64,000 nt of DNA from Streptomyces reniochalinae (GTDB lineage Bacteria > Actinomycetota > Actinomycetes > Streptomycetales > Streptomycetaceae). The stretch lies in assembly GCF_003323735.1 (NCBI RefSeq), contig NZ_QOIM01000042.1, forward strand, positions 62,001-126,000, written 5' to 3'. Position numbers and translations under genes: made by a program. The notes under the pieces are model-generated. The model did not search any database. It saw only the letters and a list, made by a program, of their open reading frames with translations, and had not been told where the DNA came from. Positions 1 to 8,851 of this stretch are shown here, piece by piece. Each line of letters opens with the position of its first letter. Within the stretch, counting starts at the first letter, position 1.

Positions 1-179
1 GCGCCCAGCTCGAGTACATGGCCTTCCCGAAACTGCCCGGCATCGCCGAACTGGGGTGGTCCCCGGCCGCCACCCACGACTGGGACACCTACCGCGTGCG
101 GCTCGCCCGGCAGGCGCCCCGCTGGGACCTGATGGGGGTGAACTACTACCGCTCCCCGCAGGTGCCCTGGGACGGCTAG
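1..179 (+). CDS. Beta-N-acetylhexosaminidase (GH20), C-terminal end only
   Basis: Only the last 58 residues are inside the window, read in the third frame from base 3 to a TAG stop. The stretch with FPKLPGIAELGWSPA, then DWDTYRVRLA, RWDLMGVNYYRS and a PQVPW ending is the usual C-terminus of actinobacterial GH20 hexosaminidases, which remove terminal GlcNAc or GalNAc from chitin oligomers and glycans. The catalytic Asp-Glu pair lies upstream, outside the window. A strong inverted repeat follows the stop. Confidence 0.85.
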   Translation, partial: AQLEYMAFPKLPGIAELGWSPAATHDWDTYRVRLARQAPRWDLMGVNYYRSPQVPWDG

Positions 180-239
180 GAGCCTGTTTCCCGGGTATGG
201 CCGTGCGCTCGCCGGCGTGCGCGTGCCCGGTGACGCGCG

Positions 240-269
240 ACCGGCCTCCGGCTGATACCGGAGGCCGGT
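240..269. terminator. Bidirectional terminator-like hairpin
   Basis: A perfect 12-bp stem (ACCGGCCTCCGG and its reverse complement) with a six-base CTGATA loop lies between the convergent hexosaminidase and DUF4429 genes. There is no T-run, as is common for Streptomyces terminators. Confidence 0.6.
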
Positions 270-456
270 GCCGCGTACGGGGGGCGCCGGAGACGCGTCA
301 CCTGTCTGACCGGTGACGCGGGCGACCAAGGGGCGGGCGGCGGGCACGGGCATCGCCGGCGAGGCGGGCTCTCGTCCTCAGCCCGCCACGGGAGCGTCCG
401 AGCGCGCGGTCACCGGACGCGTCCCGACCCGGCGGACCGGTGACCCGCCCGCAGCG

Positions 457-1428
457 TCAGAGGCGGTCGAGGACCGCCTTCTTGGCCAGGGCGAACTCCT
501 CGTCCGTCAGAACGCCCGAGCGGTGCAGCTCGCCCAGCTCCCGCAGCCGCCGCAACAGCACGTCGTGGTCGGCACCCGCGGCCGCGGAGCCGCCCCCGCC
601 CGAGGGGGCCGTCCCGGCGCGTGGGCCGCCGCCCGCCGTGGCCTTGGGCGGGGGATCCGCCGCGTCCGCCTCCGGAAGGGCCCGGCCGTCCCGCGCCTGC
701 GCCGGGAGGGAGCCGCCGTGCGGGTGGGGCAGCCGGGCGGCGACGGCTGCCGCCAGCCGCACCGCGCCGCTCGTCTCCCTGGCCTGCCGCACGCCCCACA
801 GCACCAGGCAGTTGGGGTCGTGCTCCGGCTTGAGCGCGCGCTGGTCCTCCTTGAGGCGGAAGCGCAGGCTGCCGTTCTCCCAGCCCAGCGCCGGCGTCCA
901 CTCCACACCCTCCAGATCCCCGAGCCCGAGACGGCGCGGGCCGGCCGACGTCTTGCTCTCCTCGGCCATCCAGTTCCAGTCCAGCTGGAGGTTCTCCCCG
1001 TCGAACGTCACCGTGCCGTCCGAACCGGTCGCTGTCAGCGGGACGGCCGGACCGGGCAGCAGAAAACGGTCGCACGCCGTCCCCGGCACCTCGGCGAGCA
1101 GCAGCGCGGTACGCACCTCCTCGACGAGGTATTCGGCCACGCCCGTGCGGTCCTTCTCCACGGGAAGCTGGTACGGGTCCGAGGAGTCGGGCAGCCGCCC
1201 CCGGGCCACCTGGGAGAGGGGGTCGGCGCCCTCACGGAGCCGCAGGCGCAACCTGCCGCCCTTGCGGCCGCCCGGCTCGTAGGCGATACCGGCCACCGCG
1301 CCCAGTGGCACGACGATCTCCCCCAGGACCTTGCGCAGCTGGTGCACCTGACGCTCGGTGCCGGGCACGATCCTGAGATGCTCCCCGTCGAAGGTCCAGG
1401 CTCCGGCTCGCTGCAAAATCTCCGCCAT
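457..1428 (-). CDS. DUF4429 domain protein with C-terminal SHOCT domain
   Basis: A soluble protein of 323 residues. It has two DUF4429-like halves, each beginning with a W-T/V-F-D-G-E motif (WTFDGEHLRIVPG near the start, VTFDGENLQLDW near the middle), and then a Gly/Pro/Ala-rich linker. It ends in a SHOCT helix pair (LLRRLRELGELHRSGVLTDEEF). SHOCT modules are linked to oligomerisation or membrane-associated signalling; no enzymatic activity is known for DUF4429. The start at MAEILQRAG was preferred over an upstream ATG because family members begin there. It lies convergent to the hexosaminidase and just downstream of the acyl-CoA dehydrogenase, probably as a separate unit. Confidence 0.8.
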   Translation of the reverse strand: MAEILQRAGAWTFDGEHLRIVPGTERQVHQLRKVLGEIVVPLGAVAGIAYEPGGRKGGRLRLRLREGADPLSQVARGRLPDSSDPYQLPVEKDRTGVAEYLVEEVRTALLLAEVPGTACDRFLLPGPAVPLTATGSDGTVTFDGENLQLDWNWMAEESKTSAGPRRLGLGDLEGVEWTPALGWENGSLRFRLKEDQRALKPEHDPNCLVLWGVRQARETSGAVRLAAAVAARLPHPHGGSLPAQARDGRALPEADAADPPPKATAGGGPRAGTAPSGGGGSAAAGADHDVLLRRLRELGELHRSGVLTDEEFALAKKAVLDRL

Positions 1429-1489
1429 GCTCCGATTATTCGGGCTCGGGGCAGCGGTGCACACCCGGGTGACGGGCAGGGCCGTGGCG

Positions 1490-2665
1490 TCAGGCCCCCA
1501 CCCCCAACTCGCGGGCCACCAGCATGCGCTGGACCTCGCTCGTGCCCTCGCCGATTTCGAGGATCTTGGCGTCGCGCCACATGCGGGCGACCGGGTACTC
1601 GTTCATGAAGCCGTAGCCGCCGTGCACCTGGGTGGCCTCGCGGGCGTTGCTGACGGCGATCTCGGAGGAGTACAGCTTCGCCAGCGCGGCCTGCTTCTTG
1701 AACGGCTCGCCCGCCACCAGCCGGGCGGCGGCGTCGCGCCAGGTGACGCGCGCGGTGTGCGCCCGCATCTCCATGTCGGCGATCTTGAACTGGATCGCCT
1801 GGTTCGCACCGATGGGCTTGCCGAACGCCATACGGGTGTTCGCGTAGCCGACCGACTCGTCCACACAGCCCTGCGCCAGCCCGGTCGCGAGCGCGGAGAT
1901 CGCGATGCGTCCCTCGTCGAGGATCCGCAGGAACTGCGCGTAGCCGCGGCCCAGCTCGCCCAGCAGGTTGGCCTTCGGCACGCGGACATCGGTGAAGGAC
2001 AGCTCGTGCGTGTCCGAGGCGTTCCAGCCGACCTTGGAATAGCCGGGAGCCACGGTGAAGCCCGGTGTGCCGGAGGGGACGATGATCGAGGAGATGCGCG
2101 GCGCGCCGTTGTCCTTGCGTCCGGTGACGGCCGTGACCGTGACCAGACCCGTGATGTCCGTCCCCGAGTTGGTGATGAAGCACTTGGTGCCGTTGATCAC
2201 CCATTCCCCTGTGGACTCGTCCAGCACGGCAGTCGTGCGGGTGCCGCCCGCGTCCGACCCGCACTCCGGCTCGGTCAGCCCGAAAGCGCCCAGGACCTGG
2301 CCCGAACACAACTTCGGCAGCCACTCCTGCTTCTGCTCCCGCGTGCCGAACAGGTGGATCGGCATCGCCCCCAGGGACACGCCCGCCTCCAGCGTGATCG
2401 CCACGGAGGAGTCCACCCGGGCCAGCTCCTCCAGGGCGAGGCAGAGCGCCAGGTAGTCACCGCCCATACCGCCGTACTCCTCGGGGAACGGCAGCCCGAA
2501 CAGGCCCATGGCCCCCATCTGGCGCACGATCTCGTACGGGAACGCGTGCCGCTCGTAGAAGTCACCGATCGTGGGCGCCACCACGTCGTGGGCGAACTCC
2601 TCGACGGTGCGGCGCAGTTCCTCGTGCTCAGGGGAGAGGCGGTGGTCGAGAGCCATGCTGCTCAC
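1490..2665 (-). CDS. acdH: Acyl-CoA dehydrogenase (branched-chain catabolic, AcdH type)
   Basis: FAD-dependent alpha,beta-dehydrogenation of an acyl-CoA, by context probably isovaleryl-CoA or another branched-chain CoA. It has the full family length of 391 residues: N-terminal helical domain, FAD/substrate signature GLTEPECGSD near residue 130, a WNASDTHELSF strand region, and a C-terminal GEGTSEVQR with the canonical catalytic Glu at 373. It is the last gene of the leftward operon. The GTG start overlaps the HMG-CoA lyase stop (GTGA); an ATG three codons later (M4) is an alternative with better spacing from AAGGAG. The symbol acdH follows the streptomycete branched-chain enzyme from memory; substrate range is inferred. 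Confidence 0.85.
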   Translation of the reverse strand: MSSMALDHRLSPEHEELRRTVEEFAHDVVAPTIGDFYERHAFPYEIVRQMGAMGLFGLPFPEEYGGMGGDYLALCLALEELARVDSSVAITLEAGVSLGAMPIHLFGTREQKQEWLPKLCSGQVLGAFGLTEPECGSDAGGTRTTAVLDESTGEWVINGTKCFITNSGTDITGLVTVTAVTGRKDNGAPRISSIIVPSGTPGFTVAPGYSKVGWNASDTHELSFTDVRVPKANLLGELGRGYAQFLRILDEGRIAISALATGLAQGCVDESVGYANTRMAFGKPIGANQAIQFKIADMEMRAHTARVTWRDAAARLVAGEPFKKQAALAKLYSSEIAVSNAREATQVHGGYGFMNEYPVARMWRDAKILEIGEGTSEVQRMLVARELGVGA

Positions 2666-3762
2666 TGCTCCTTGGTGTCAGTGTCAGGGGAGTTCGGACA
2701 AGTCGATGCGGTCGGCGACGTCGGCGCTGCCGGAGCGGACGGAACGCAGGGGGAGGATGGCGAGGGCGGTGCAGAGGGGGAGGGCGGGGATCCCGCGAGG
2801 GCGCGGACCGTGCGGGAGGGGCTGGGGCGGCCCAGCTGTTCCGCCATCCAGACACTGGTCGCCGTCAGCCGCGCGAGGTCGACACCCGTCTCGATACCGA
2901 GACCGTGCAGCATCCACACGAGGTCCTCGGTGGCGAGGTTGCCGGTGGCGCTCTTCGCGTACGGGCAGCCGCCCAGCCCGCCGGCCGAGGCGTCCACCGT
3001 CGACACTCCTCGCTGGAGGGCCGCCAGCGTGTTGGCGAGGGCCTGGCCGTAGGTGTCGTGGAAGTGCACGGCCAGCCGGGGACCGCCCTCGGTCCGCTCC
3101 GACAGCCCCGCCTCGTGGAGGGCCGACAGCAGCGCGTGGACGTGGCCCGGGGTGGCCACACCGATGGTGTCGCCCAGGCTCAGCTCGGCACAGCCCATCT
3201 CCGCCAGCGCGCGGCACACCCGCACCACCTGGGCCACGGGTACCGCGCCCTCCCACGGGTCCCCGAAGCACATCGACAGGTACCCGCGCACGGCGAGCCC
3301 CTCCCGCCGGGCCCGGGCCACGACGGGCTCGAACATCTCCAGCGCGCCGTCCACCGTGCGGTTGAGGTTGGCCTCGGCGAACGACTCCGTGGCGCTCGCG
3401 AACACCGCGACCTCGCGCGCCCCCAGCGCCAGCGCCCGCTCCAGACCGCGCGCGTTGGGCACCAGCACCGGCAGGCCCACCCCGTCCAGGACACTGGCGT
3501 CGGGGCCGTCGGGGCCGCGCCCGGTCAGCCGGGGGTACAGCTGTTCCGCGTCGGCCAGTTGGGGCACCCATCGGGGGTGTACGAAGCTGGTGGCCTCGAC
3601 CGTCCTCAGCCCGGCCGCGGCCAGCCCGCGGACGAACTCCGCCTTCACCTCCGTCGGAACGATCGCCTTCTCGTTCTGCAGCCCGTCCCGTGGACCGACC
3701 TCGTGGATCCGCACCCGCGCGGGCAGCCCCTCCAGGGGGAAGGCCATGGGCAGCCCCGTCAT
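2662..3762 (-). CDS. Hydroxymethylglutaryl-CoA lyase with an unusual C-terminal tail
   Basis: It cleaves HMG-CoA to acetoacetate and acetyl-CoA, the last step of leucine catabolism, in the cytoplasm. Diagnostic motifs are EVGPRDGLQNE near residue 22, the metal-ligand HFHDTYG, and the active-site loop GGLGGCPYAKSATGN with the catalytic Cys. The catalytic domain ends around SRTVRALAG at about residue 320. A Ser/Pro/Ala-rich tail of about 40 residues follows and ends in KEQ, giving 366 residues where about 300-320 is usual. The start overlaps the upstream carboxylase stop (ATGA); a second ATG at codon 6 is also possible. It sits third in the operon. Confidence 0.9.
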   Translation of the reverse strand: MTGLPMAFPLEGLPARVRIHEVGPRDGLQNEKAIVPTEVKAEFVRGLAAAGLRTVEATSFVHPRWVPQLADAEQLYPRLTGRGPDGPDASVLDGVGLPVLVPNARGLERALALGAREVAVFASATESFAEANLNRTVDGALEMFEPVVARARREGLAVRGYLSMCFGDPWEGAVPVAQVVRVCRALAEMGCAELSLGDTIGVATPGHVHALLSALHEAGLSERTEGGPRLAVHFHDTYGQALANTLAALQRGVSTVDASAGGLGGCPYAKSATGNLATEDLVWMLHGLGIETGVDLARLTATSVWMAEQLGRPSPSRTVRALAGSPPSPSAPPSPSSPCVPSAPAAPTSPTASTCPNSPDTDTKEQ

Positions 3763-5987
3763 CCCGCCGCCTCCATCTCGCCTCCCCCGGCGTCCCCGCC
3801 GGGCTCGAACGGGTCCACCACCGCGAGGATCTGGTCCATCGCGACGGTGGCGCCTGCCGTGACGTCCAACTGGGCCACGCGCCCCGCGTGCGGCGCCGCG
3901 ATGACGTGCTCCATCTTCATGGCCTCCACCACCAGCAGGCTCTCGCCCGCCGCCACCTCGTCACCCACCGCGGCCTTGACGAGGGTGACGGTGCCGGGCA
4001 TGGGAGCCGTCAGCGCGTCGGCACCCTGGGCGGCCCCGGCCCGCTGCAAAGCGGCCGCCACCGGGTCGTGCACCCGCACCTGCCACGCCTCGCCGTCCCG
4101 GCCCAGCCACACGCCTGGCGTCTCGCCGTCCCCGCACACGGCGCGGGTGAAGACGCCGCTCATCCCGTCCCAGTCCAGCCGCACCGTGGCGCCCCGGTCC
4201 CCGCCGGGCCCGCGGTCCTCTGCGGTGGGGCCAGGGGCCAGGCGCGCGCGCACGGGGGTCGCGCCCTCGACGCTGACCTCCATCTCGCCCGGGGATACGG
4301 GCTCGTGTGGGCGTTTGCCGTCCGGGGCGGGGGGACGGACGCGTACCGCCACCGGATCGTGGCCCGGCACCCGCAGATGGTGCACCGTCCACGCCCGCTG
4401 TCCGCCGAGCCGCCAGCCCGAGGGCACCGCGAAAGGACTCACCCAGGCCGCCGCCCCGCCGCCACCCGGCTCCCGGCCCGTGCCGGGCGCGGAGGGGCCG
4501 GCCCCGCCGCCGTCCTGGGCGGCTCCGGGCGCCGTCGTGGCCGGGGTCAGCGCGGCGTGGCGCAGCAGTGCCGCCGCGCCGTACACCTCGTCAGGCACCC
4601 CCTCGGGCAGCAGCTCCGCCGCGGCACGCTCCACCAGGCCCGTGTCCAGCTCGCCGGAGACGACCTCGGGGTGGGCGAGCAGGCCGCGCAGGAACGCCGT
4701 GTTGGTGTCCACACCCAGGACCGTCGTCCGCGCCAGCGCCGCCCGCAGACCGCGCAGCGCCGCGGCCCTGTCCGGGGCCCACGCGATGACCTTGGCGAGC
4801 ATCGGGTCGTACACCGTGCCCACCTCGGTGCCCGTGGTCAGCCCGGAGTCGGTGCGCACCCCCTCGCCTCGCGCCTCCTCCAGCAGCAGCACCCGGCCGG
4901 CCGACGGGAGGAAGTCGACCCGTCCGTCGTCGGCGCCCGGCGCGCGGCGCGCCGTCTCCGCGCAGATACGGGCCTCCACCGCGTGCCCGTTCAACGCGAC
5001 GTCCCCCTGTGCGAGGGGCAACGGCTCTCCGGCGGCCACCCGCAACTGCCACTCGACCAGATCCAGCCCGGTGATCAGCTCGGTGACCGGGTGCTCGACC
5101 TGGAGACGGGTGTTCATCTCCATGAAGTAGTACGCGCCCGAGCCGTCCCCCGGCACGATGAACTCCACCGTGCCCGCACCCCGGTAGCCGCACGAGCGGG
5201 CCGCGTCCGCAGCCGCCTCGCCCATCGCGGCGCGCGTCGCCGCGTCCAGCAGCGGGCTGGGAGCCTCTTCGACGATCTTCTGGTGGCGTCGCTGGAGGGA
5301 GCACTCGCGCTCCCCGAGGTGCAGCACGCTGCCGTGGCCGTCGGCCAGTACCTGGATCTCGATGTGCCGCGGGCGGTCGACCCACCGCTCCACCAGCAGT
5401 CCGTCATCCCCGAACGCGCCCCTGGCCTCGCGCCGGGCCGCGGCGATCTCATCCGGCAGCGCCGCCTCGTCCCGTACCAGGCGCATGCCCTTGCCACCGC
5501 CGCCCGCCGACGGTTTGAGCAGCACCGGGAGGCCCGTCTGCCGTGCAGCGGCGGCCAGTTCGGCGTCGGACAGGCCGCTGCCCGAGGAGCCGGGCACCAC
5601 CGGGACCCCGGCCTCGCGCACCGTCTCCTTGGCGCGGATCTTGTCGCCCATCAGCTCGATGGCCGCGGCGGGGGGCCCGATGAAGACCAGCCCTGCCTCG
5701 GTGCACCGCCGGGCGAACTCGGCGTTCTCCGCCAGGAAGCCGTACCCCGGGTGGACGGCCTGGGCGCCGCCGCGCCGGGCCGCCTCCAGCAGCCGCTCGA
5801 TACTCAGATAGCTCTGCACCGCCGCGGCCGGACCGATCCGCACCGCCGTGTCGGCCTCGCGCACGTGGCGTGCGTCGGCGTCCGCGTCGCTGTAGACCGC
5901 GACCGAGCGCACGCCCAGCCTGCGCAGCGTGCGGATCACCCGTACCGCGATCTCACCGCGGTTGGCCACCAGCACCGTGTCGAACAT
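3759..5987 (-). CDS. Acyl-CoA carboxylase biotinylated alpha subunit (methylcrotonyl-CoA type)
   Basis: It carboxylates biotin with ATP and bicarbonate and presents carboxybiotin to the beta subunit. Domains in order are biotin carboxylase (start FDTVLVANRGEIAVR, glycine loop GGGGKG, EMNTRLQVEHPVTE), a BT-like middle region with a Gly-rich insert, and a C-terminal biotinyl domain with EAMKMEH, biotinyl Lys near residue 691 of 742. The chosen ATG has AAGGAGAGG five bases upstream, whereas an upstream frame extension lacks homology. The operon partners point to methylcrotonyl-CoA rather than acetyl- or propionyl-CoA, but this is inference. Confidence 0.9.
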   Translation of the reverse strand: MFDTVLVANRGEIAVRVIRTLRRLGVRSVAVYSDADADARHVREADTAVRIGPAAAVQSYLSIERLLEAARRGGAQAVHPGYGFLAENAEFARRCTEAGLVFIGPPAAAIELMGDKIRAKETVREAGVPVVPGSSGSGLSDAELAAAARQTGLPVLLKPSAGGGGKGMRLVRDEAALPDEIAAARREARGAFGDDGLLVERWVDRPRHIEIQVLADGHGSVLHLGERECSLQRRHQKIVEEAPSPLLDAATRAAMGEAAADAARSCGYRGAGTVEFIVPGDGSGAYYFMEMNTRLQVEHPVTELITGLDLVEWQLRVAAGEPLPLAQGDVALNGHAVEARICAETARRAPGADDGRVDFLPSAGRVLLLEEARGEGVRTDSGLTTGTEVGTVYDPMLAKVIAWAPDRAAALRGLRAALARTTVLGVDTNTAFLRGLLAHPEVVSGELDTGLVERAAAELLPEGVPDEVYGAAALLRHAALTPATTAPGAAQDGGGAGPSAPGTGREPGGGGAAAWVSPFAVPSGWRLGGQRAWTVHHLRVPGHDPVAVRVRPPAPDGKRPHEPVSPGEMEVSVEGATPVRARLAPGPTAEDRGPGGDRGATVRLDWDGMSGVFTRAVCGDGETPGVWLGRDGEAWQVRVHDPVAAALQRAGAAQGADALTAPMPGTVTLVKAAVGDEVAAGESLLVVEAMKMEHVIAAPHAGRVAQLDVTAGATVAMDQILAVVDPFEPGGDAGGGEMEAAG

Positions 5988-6132
5988 CGGTCCTCTCCTT
6001 GCCCTCACGACTTCCGTCAGCTCCGCCACCGTGCCCGCCCTCTTCCGTCCGGAAGAGCCCTCCCACCCCAAAGAGCCCTCCCATCCGGAAGCTCGCTCCC
6101 TCCGGTGGACCCCTCACATCCGGTGGACGCCC

Positions 6133-7812
6133 TCACATCCGGAAGACACCGAACCTGGCCGCCTCCGGATCGCGAGGCGGCAGCGGGGCGTTGGCGCACG
6201 CCGTCAGAGCCAGCCCCAGCACCTGACGGGTCTCCAGCGGGTCGATCACTCCGTCGTCCCACAGCCGGGCCGTGGCGTAGTAGGCGTTGCCCTGCGTCTC
6301 GTACTGGGCACGGACCGGGGCGCGGAACTCCTCCTCCGCCTCGGCGGGCCACTCCTCGCCCCTGGCCTCCAACTGGTCCCGCTTGACGGTGGCGAGCACC
6401 GACGCCGCCTGCTCGCCGCCCATCACCGAGATCTTGGCGTTCGGCCACATCCACAGGAACCGGGGGCTGTAGGCCCGGCCGCACATCGAGTAGTTGCCCG
6501 CCCCGTAGGAACCGCCGACCACCACCGTCAGCTTCGGGACCCGGGCACACGCCACGGCCGTGACCATCTTGGCGCCGTGCTTGGCGATGCCGCCCGCCTC
6601 GTAGTCCTTGCCGACCATGAACCCCGAGATGTTCTGCAGGAACAGCAGCGGGATGCCCCGCTGGTCGCACAACTCGATGAAGTGCGCGCCCTTTTGGGCC
6701 GACTCCGAGAACAGGATGCCGTTGTTGGCCACGACACCCACCGGGTGCCCGTGGATATGGGCGAAGCCCGTCGTAAGCGTCGTGCCGTACTCCGCCTTGA
6801 ACTCCTGGAACCGCGAACCGTCCACCACACGGGCGATCACCTCCCGCACGTCGTACGGCGTGCGGGAGTCGGCCGGCACCGCGTCGTAGAGCCCGGCGGG
6901 GTCCAGGGCGGGCTCCTCAGGGGGGCGCACGGACCACGGAAGGGCGCCGGTCGCCGGCCCGCCGGGCGGCAGCGTCGAGACGATGTGCCGCACGATGCGC
7001 AGCGCGTGCGCGTCGTCCTGCGCGAGGTGGTCGGTGACGCCGGAGACGCGCGAGTGCGTCTCCCCGCCGCCCAGCTCCTCCGCGGTGACGACCTCTCCCG
7101 TGGCGGCCTTCACCAGCGGCGGGCCGCCCAGGAAGATCGTGCCCTGCTCCCGCACGATCACCGCCTCGTCGCTCATCGCCGGGACGTAGGCGCCGCCCGC
7201 CGTGCACGAGCCGAGGACGGCGGCGACCTGCGGGATGCCGGCGGCCGACATCCGGGCCTGGTTGTAGAAGATCCGTCCGAAGTGCTCGCGGTCGGGGAAG
7301 ACCTCGTCCTGCATCGGCAGGAACGCGCCCCCCGAGTCGACCAGATACAGGCACGGCAGCCGGTTCTCCAGCGCCACCTCCTGTGCCCGCAGGTGCTTCT
7401 TCACCGTCATCGGGTAGTAGGTGCCGCCTTTGACGGTGGCGTCATTGGCGACGATCAGCACCTCGCGCCCCGAGACCCGGCCGATGCCCGCGATCACCCC
7501 GGCTGCCGGGGCCGCGTCCTCGTACATCCCGTCCGCCGCCAGCGGGCACAGCTCCAGGAACGGTGATCCTGGATCGAGCAGGGAGTCCACCCGGTCGCGC
7601 GGCAGCAGTTTGCCGCGTGCCACGTGCCGCTCGCGTGCCCGCGCGCCGCCGCCCAGCCGGGCGCGGGCCAGCTTCTCGCGGAGCCGGCCCGCCAGCTCGC
7701 GGTGCGCCCTGCGGTTGTCCGCCGACGCCTCCGAGTCCGGGTCGACGGTGCTCGCCAGACGTGGCGCAGCGGGCCCGTGCCCGCTCGTGTCCCGCACCGT
7801 CCGCTCGTCCAT
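6133..7812 (-). CDS. Acyl-CoA carboxylase beta subunit (methylcrotonyl-CoA carboxyltransferase)
   Basis: Carboxyltransferase that moves CO2 from biotin to the acyl-CoA. It has two crotonase-like halves: the N half with ARGKLLPRDRVD, DSGGAFLPMQDEVFPD and SCTAGGAYVPAMSDE, and the C half with GVVANNGILFSE, FLQNISGFMVG and SYGAGNYSMCGRAY. These motifs match MccB proteins better than PccB or AccB. At 559 residues it has the usual length. Start MDERTVRD was chosen because GGGAG precedes it at good spacing; an upstream in-frame ATG adds a non-homologous Arg-rich leader. It is the first gene of the operon, directly behind the double palindrome at 7907-7950. Confidence 0.9.
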   Translation of the reverse strand: MDERTVRDTSGHGPAAPRLASTVDPDSEASADNRRAHRELAGRLREKLARARLGGGARARERHVARGKLLPRDRVDSLLDPGSPFLELCPLAADGMYEDAAPAAGVIAGIGRVSGREVLIVANDATVKGGTYYPMTVKKHLRAQEVALENRLPCLYLVDSGGAFLPMQDEVFPDREHFGRIFYNQARMSAAGIPQVAAVLGSCTAGGAYVPAMSDEAVIVREQGTIFLGGPPLVKAATGEVVTAEELGGGETHSRVSGVTDHLAQDDAHALRIVRHIVSTLPPGGPATGALPWSVRPPEEPALDPAGLYDAVPADSRTPYDVREVIARVVDGSRFQEFKAEYGTTLTTGFAHIHGHPVGVVANNGILFSESAQKGAHFIELCDQRGIPLLFLQNISGFMVGKDYEAGGIAKHGAKMVTAVACARVPKLTVVVGGSYGAGNYSMCGRAYSPRFLWMWPNAKISVMGGEQAASVLATVKRDQLEARGEEWPAEAEEEFRAPVRAQYETQGNAYYATARLWDDGVIDPLETRQVLGLALTACANAPLPPRDPEAARFGVFRM

Positions 7813-7906
7813 CAAGCCCAGCTCCCTCACTCGCACACACACCACCCGCCGGCCGTCATCGCCGGAAGGGCACGCGACCGGCCACGGCCGCCGCACGGCG
7901 AGACGA

Positions 7907-7950
7907 GTTAGTGCCCGTTAACCGACGACTTCAGGTTAACGGCTATTAAC
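7907..7950. promoter_or_regulatory. Double palindromic operator between carboxylase operon and tetR
   Basis: Two 16-bp elements face each other: GTTAGTGCCCGTTAAC at 7907 and GTTAACGGCTATTAAC at 7935. The second, reverse-complemented, matches the first at 13 of 16 positions, and together they form a larger symmetric element around GTTAAC cores with a 12-bp spacer. The site ends 21 bp before the divergent tetR start, so it likely binds that TetR protein and represses both directions. Confidence 0.65.
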
Positions 7951-7971
7951 GAGGCTGTCTAGAATGGACGG

Positions 7972-8598
7972 ATGAGCAACAGGACGGCGGCGGGCACAGC
8001 TGCACCAAGTCGGCGGGAGCAGATCCTGGGCGAGGCCGCGCGGCTCTTCGCCGAGCGGGGGTTCCACGGGGTGGGGGTCGACGAGATAGGAGCCGCCGTC
8101 GGTATCAGCGGCCCGGGTCTCTACCGCCACTTCGCGGGCAAGGACGCGATGCTGGCCGAGCTGCTGGTCGGAATCAGCGAGCGGCTCCACGACGGCGGGC
8201 GGCGCAGGGTGGAGGAGTCGCTGGCGGCCGGGCTCGGCCCCGAGGAGACGCTGGACGCGCTGATCGAGGGGCACATCGACTTCGCGCTCGACGACCGCGA
8301 GCTGATCACCCTGCACGACCGCGAGCTCGACCGGCTCCCCGAGGCGGACCGCAAAAAGGTCAGAAAGCTCCAGCGGCAGTACGTCGAGCTGTGGGTCTCG
8401 GCGCTGCGGGCGGTGAACGCCGACCTGACCGAGCTGGAGGCCCGCGTCGCCGTGCACACCGTCTTCGGGCTGCTCAACTCGACGCCGCACCTGAGCGGGT
8501 CCTCCTCGATGCCGGATCGCGAGACGACCGCGGCGCTGCTGCACCGGCTGGCTCGCGGAGCGTTCTCGGCCGCGGCTCCGCGCGGCCTCGCGCCCTGA
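7972..8598 (+). CDS. TetR-family regulator of the adjacent acyl-CoA catabolic operon
   Basis: A 208-residue protein with an N-terminal TetR helix-turn-helix (EAARLFAERGFHGVGVDEIGAAVG, then SGPGLYRHFAGKDAML) and an all-helical C-terminal ligand domain. It is divergent from the carboxylase operon, with a paired palindrome between them. Regulators in this position in actinobacteria usually sense acyl-CoA intermediates and derepress leucine/isovalerate degradation. The ligand cannot be read from sequence. It ends in tandem-repeat DNA at 8581, whose first unit overlaps the last codons. Confidence 0.85.
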   Translation: MSNRTAAGTAAPSRREQILGEAARLFAERGFHGVGVDEIGAAVGISGPGLYRHFAGKDAMLAELLVGISERLHDGGRRRVEESLAAGLGPEETLDALIEGHIDFALDDRELITLHDRELDRLPEADRKKVRKLQRQYVELWVSALRAVNADLTELEARVAVHTVFGLLNSTPHLSGSSSMPDRETTAALLHRLARGAFSAAAPRGLAP

Positions 8599-8680
8599 GT
8601 GCTTGCGGCTCGCGCCTTGAGGGCTTGCGCCTCGCGCCTCGAACGCTTGCGCCTCGCGCCCTGAAGGCTTGCCTCGCGGG
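8581..8680. repeat. Imperfect 22-bp tandem repeat
   Basis: Three full copies begin at 8601, 8623 and 8645 with the consensus GCTTGCGCCTCGCGCCCTGA plus two bases, flanked by a partial copy on each side. The leftmost partial copy encodes the last residues of the TetR protein. Confidence 0.75.
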
Positions 8681-8774
8681 TCCCTGCTCCGGCGCCTGCG
8701 GCCCTGCTCCCGCTGAGGGGTGCCCCTGTCGGTGGTGTGCGGGCTGCGGGTGGGGTGTGGCTTGTCGCGCCGTT

Positions 8775-8799
8775 CCCCGCGCCCCTTCGGGGCGCGGGG
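8775..8799. terminator. Intrinsic terminator-like hairpin after tetR
   Basis: A perfect 11-bp stem CCCCGCGCCCC with a TTC loop and GGGGCGCGGGG lies about 180 bp after the tetR stop and before the next rightward gene. The GC-rich stem without a T-run is typical of streptomycete terminators. Confidence 0.6.
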
Positions 8800-8851
8800 T
8801 GAGCGGCTCTGGACAGTGGACGTGACCGGTCGGTAGCTTGGCCCTATAAGC

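Noticed and set aside
313..1608. Rightward open frames opposite the DUF4429 gene
   Set aside because: Low-complexity Arg/Pro/Ala composition and no conserved motif; the leftward frame carries clear DUF4429 and SHOCT signatures.
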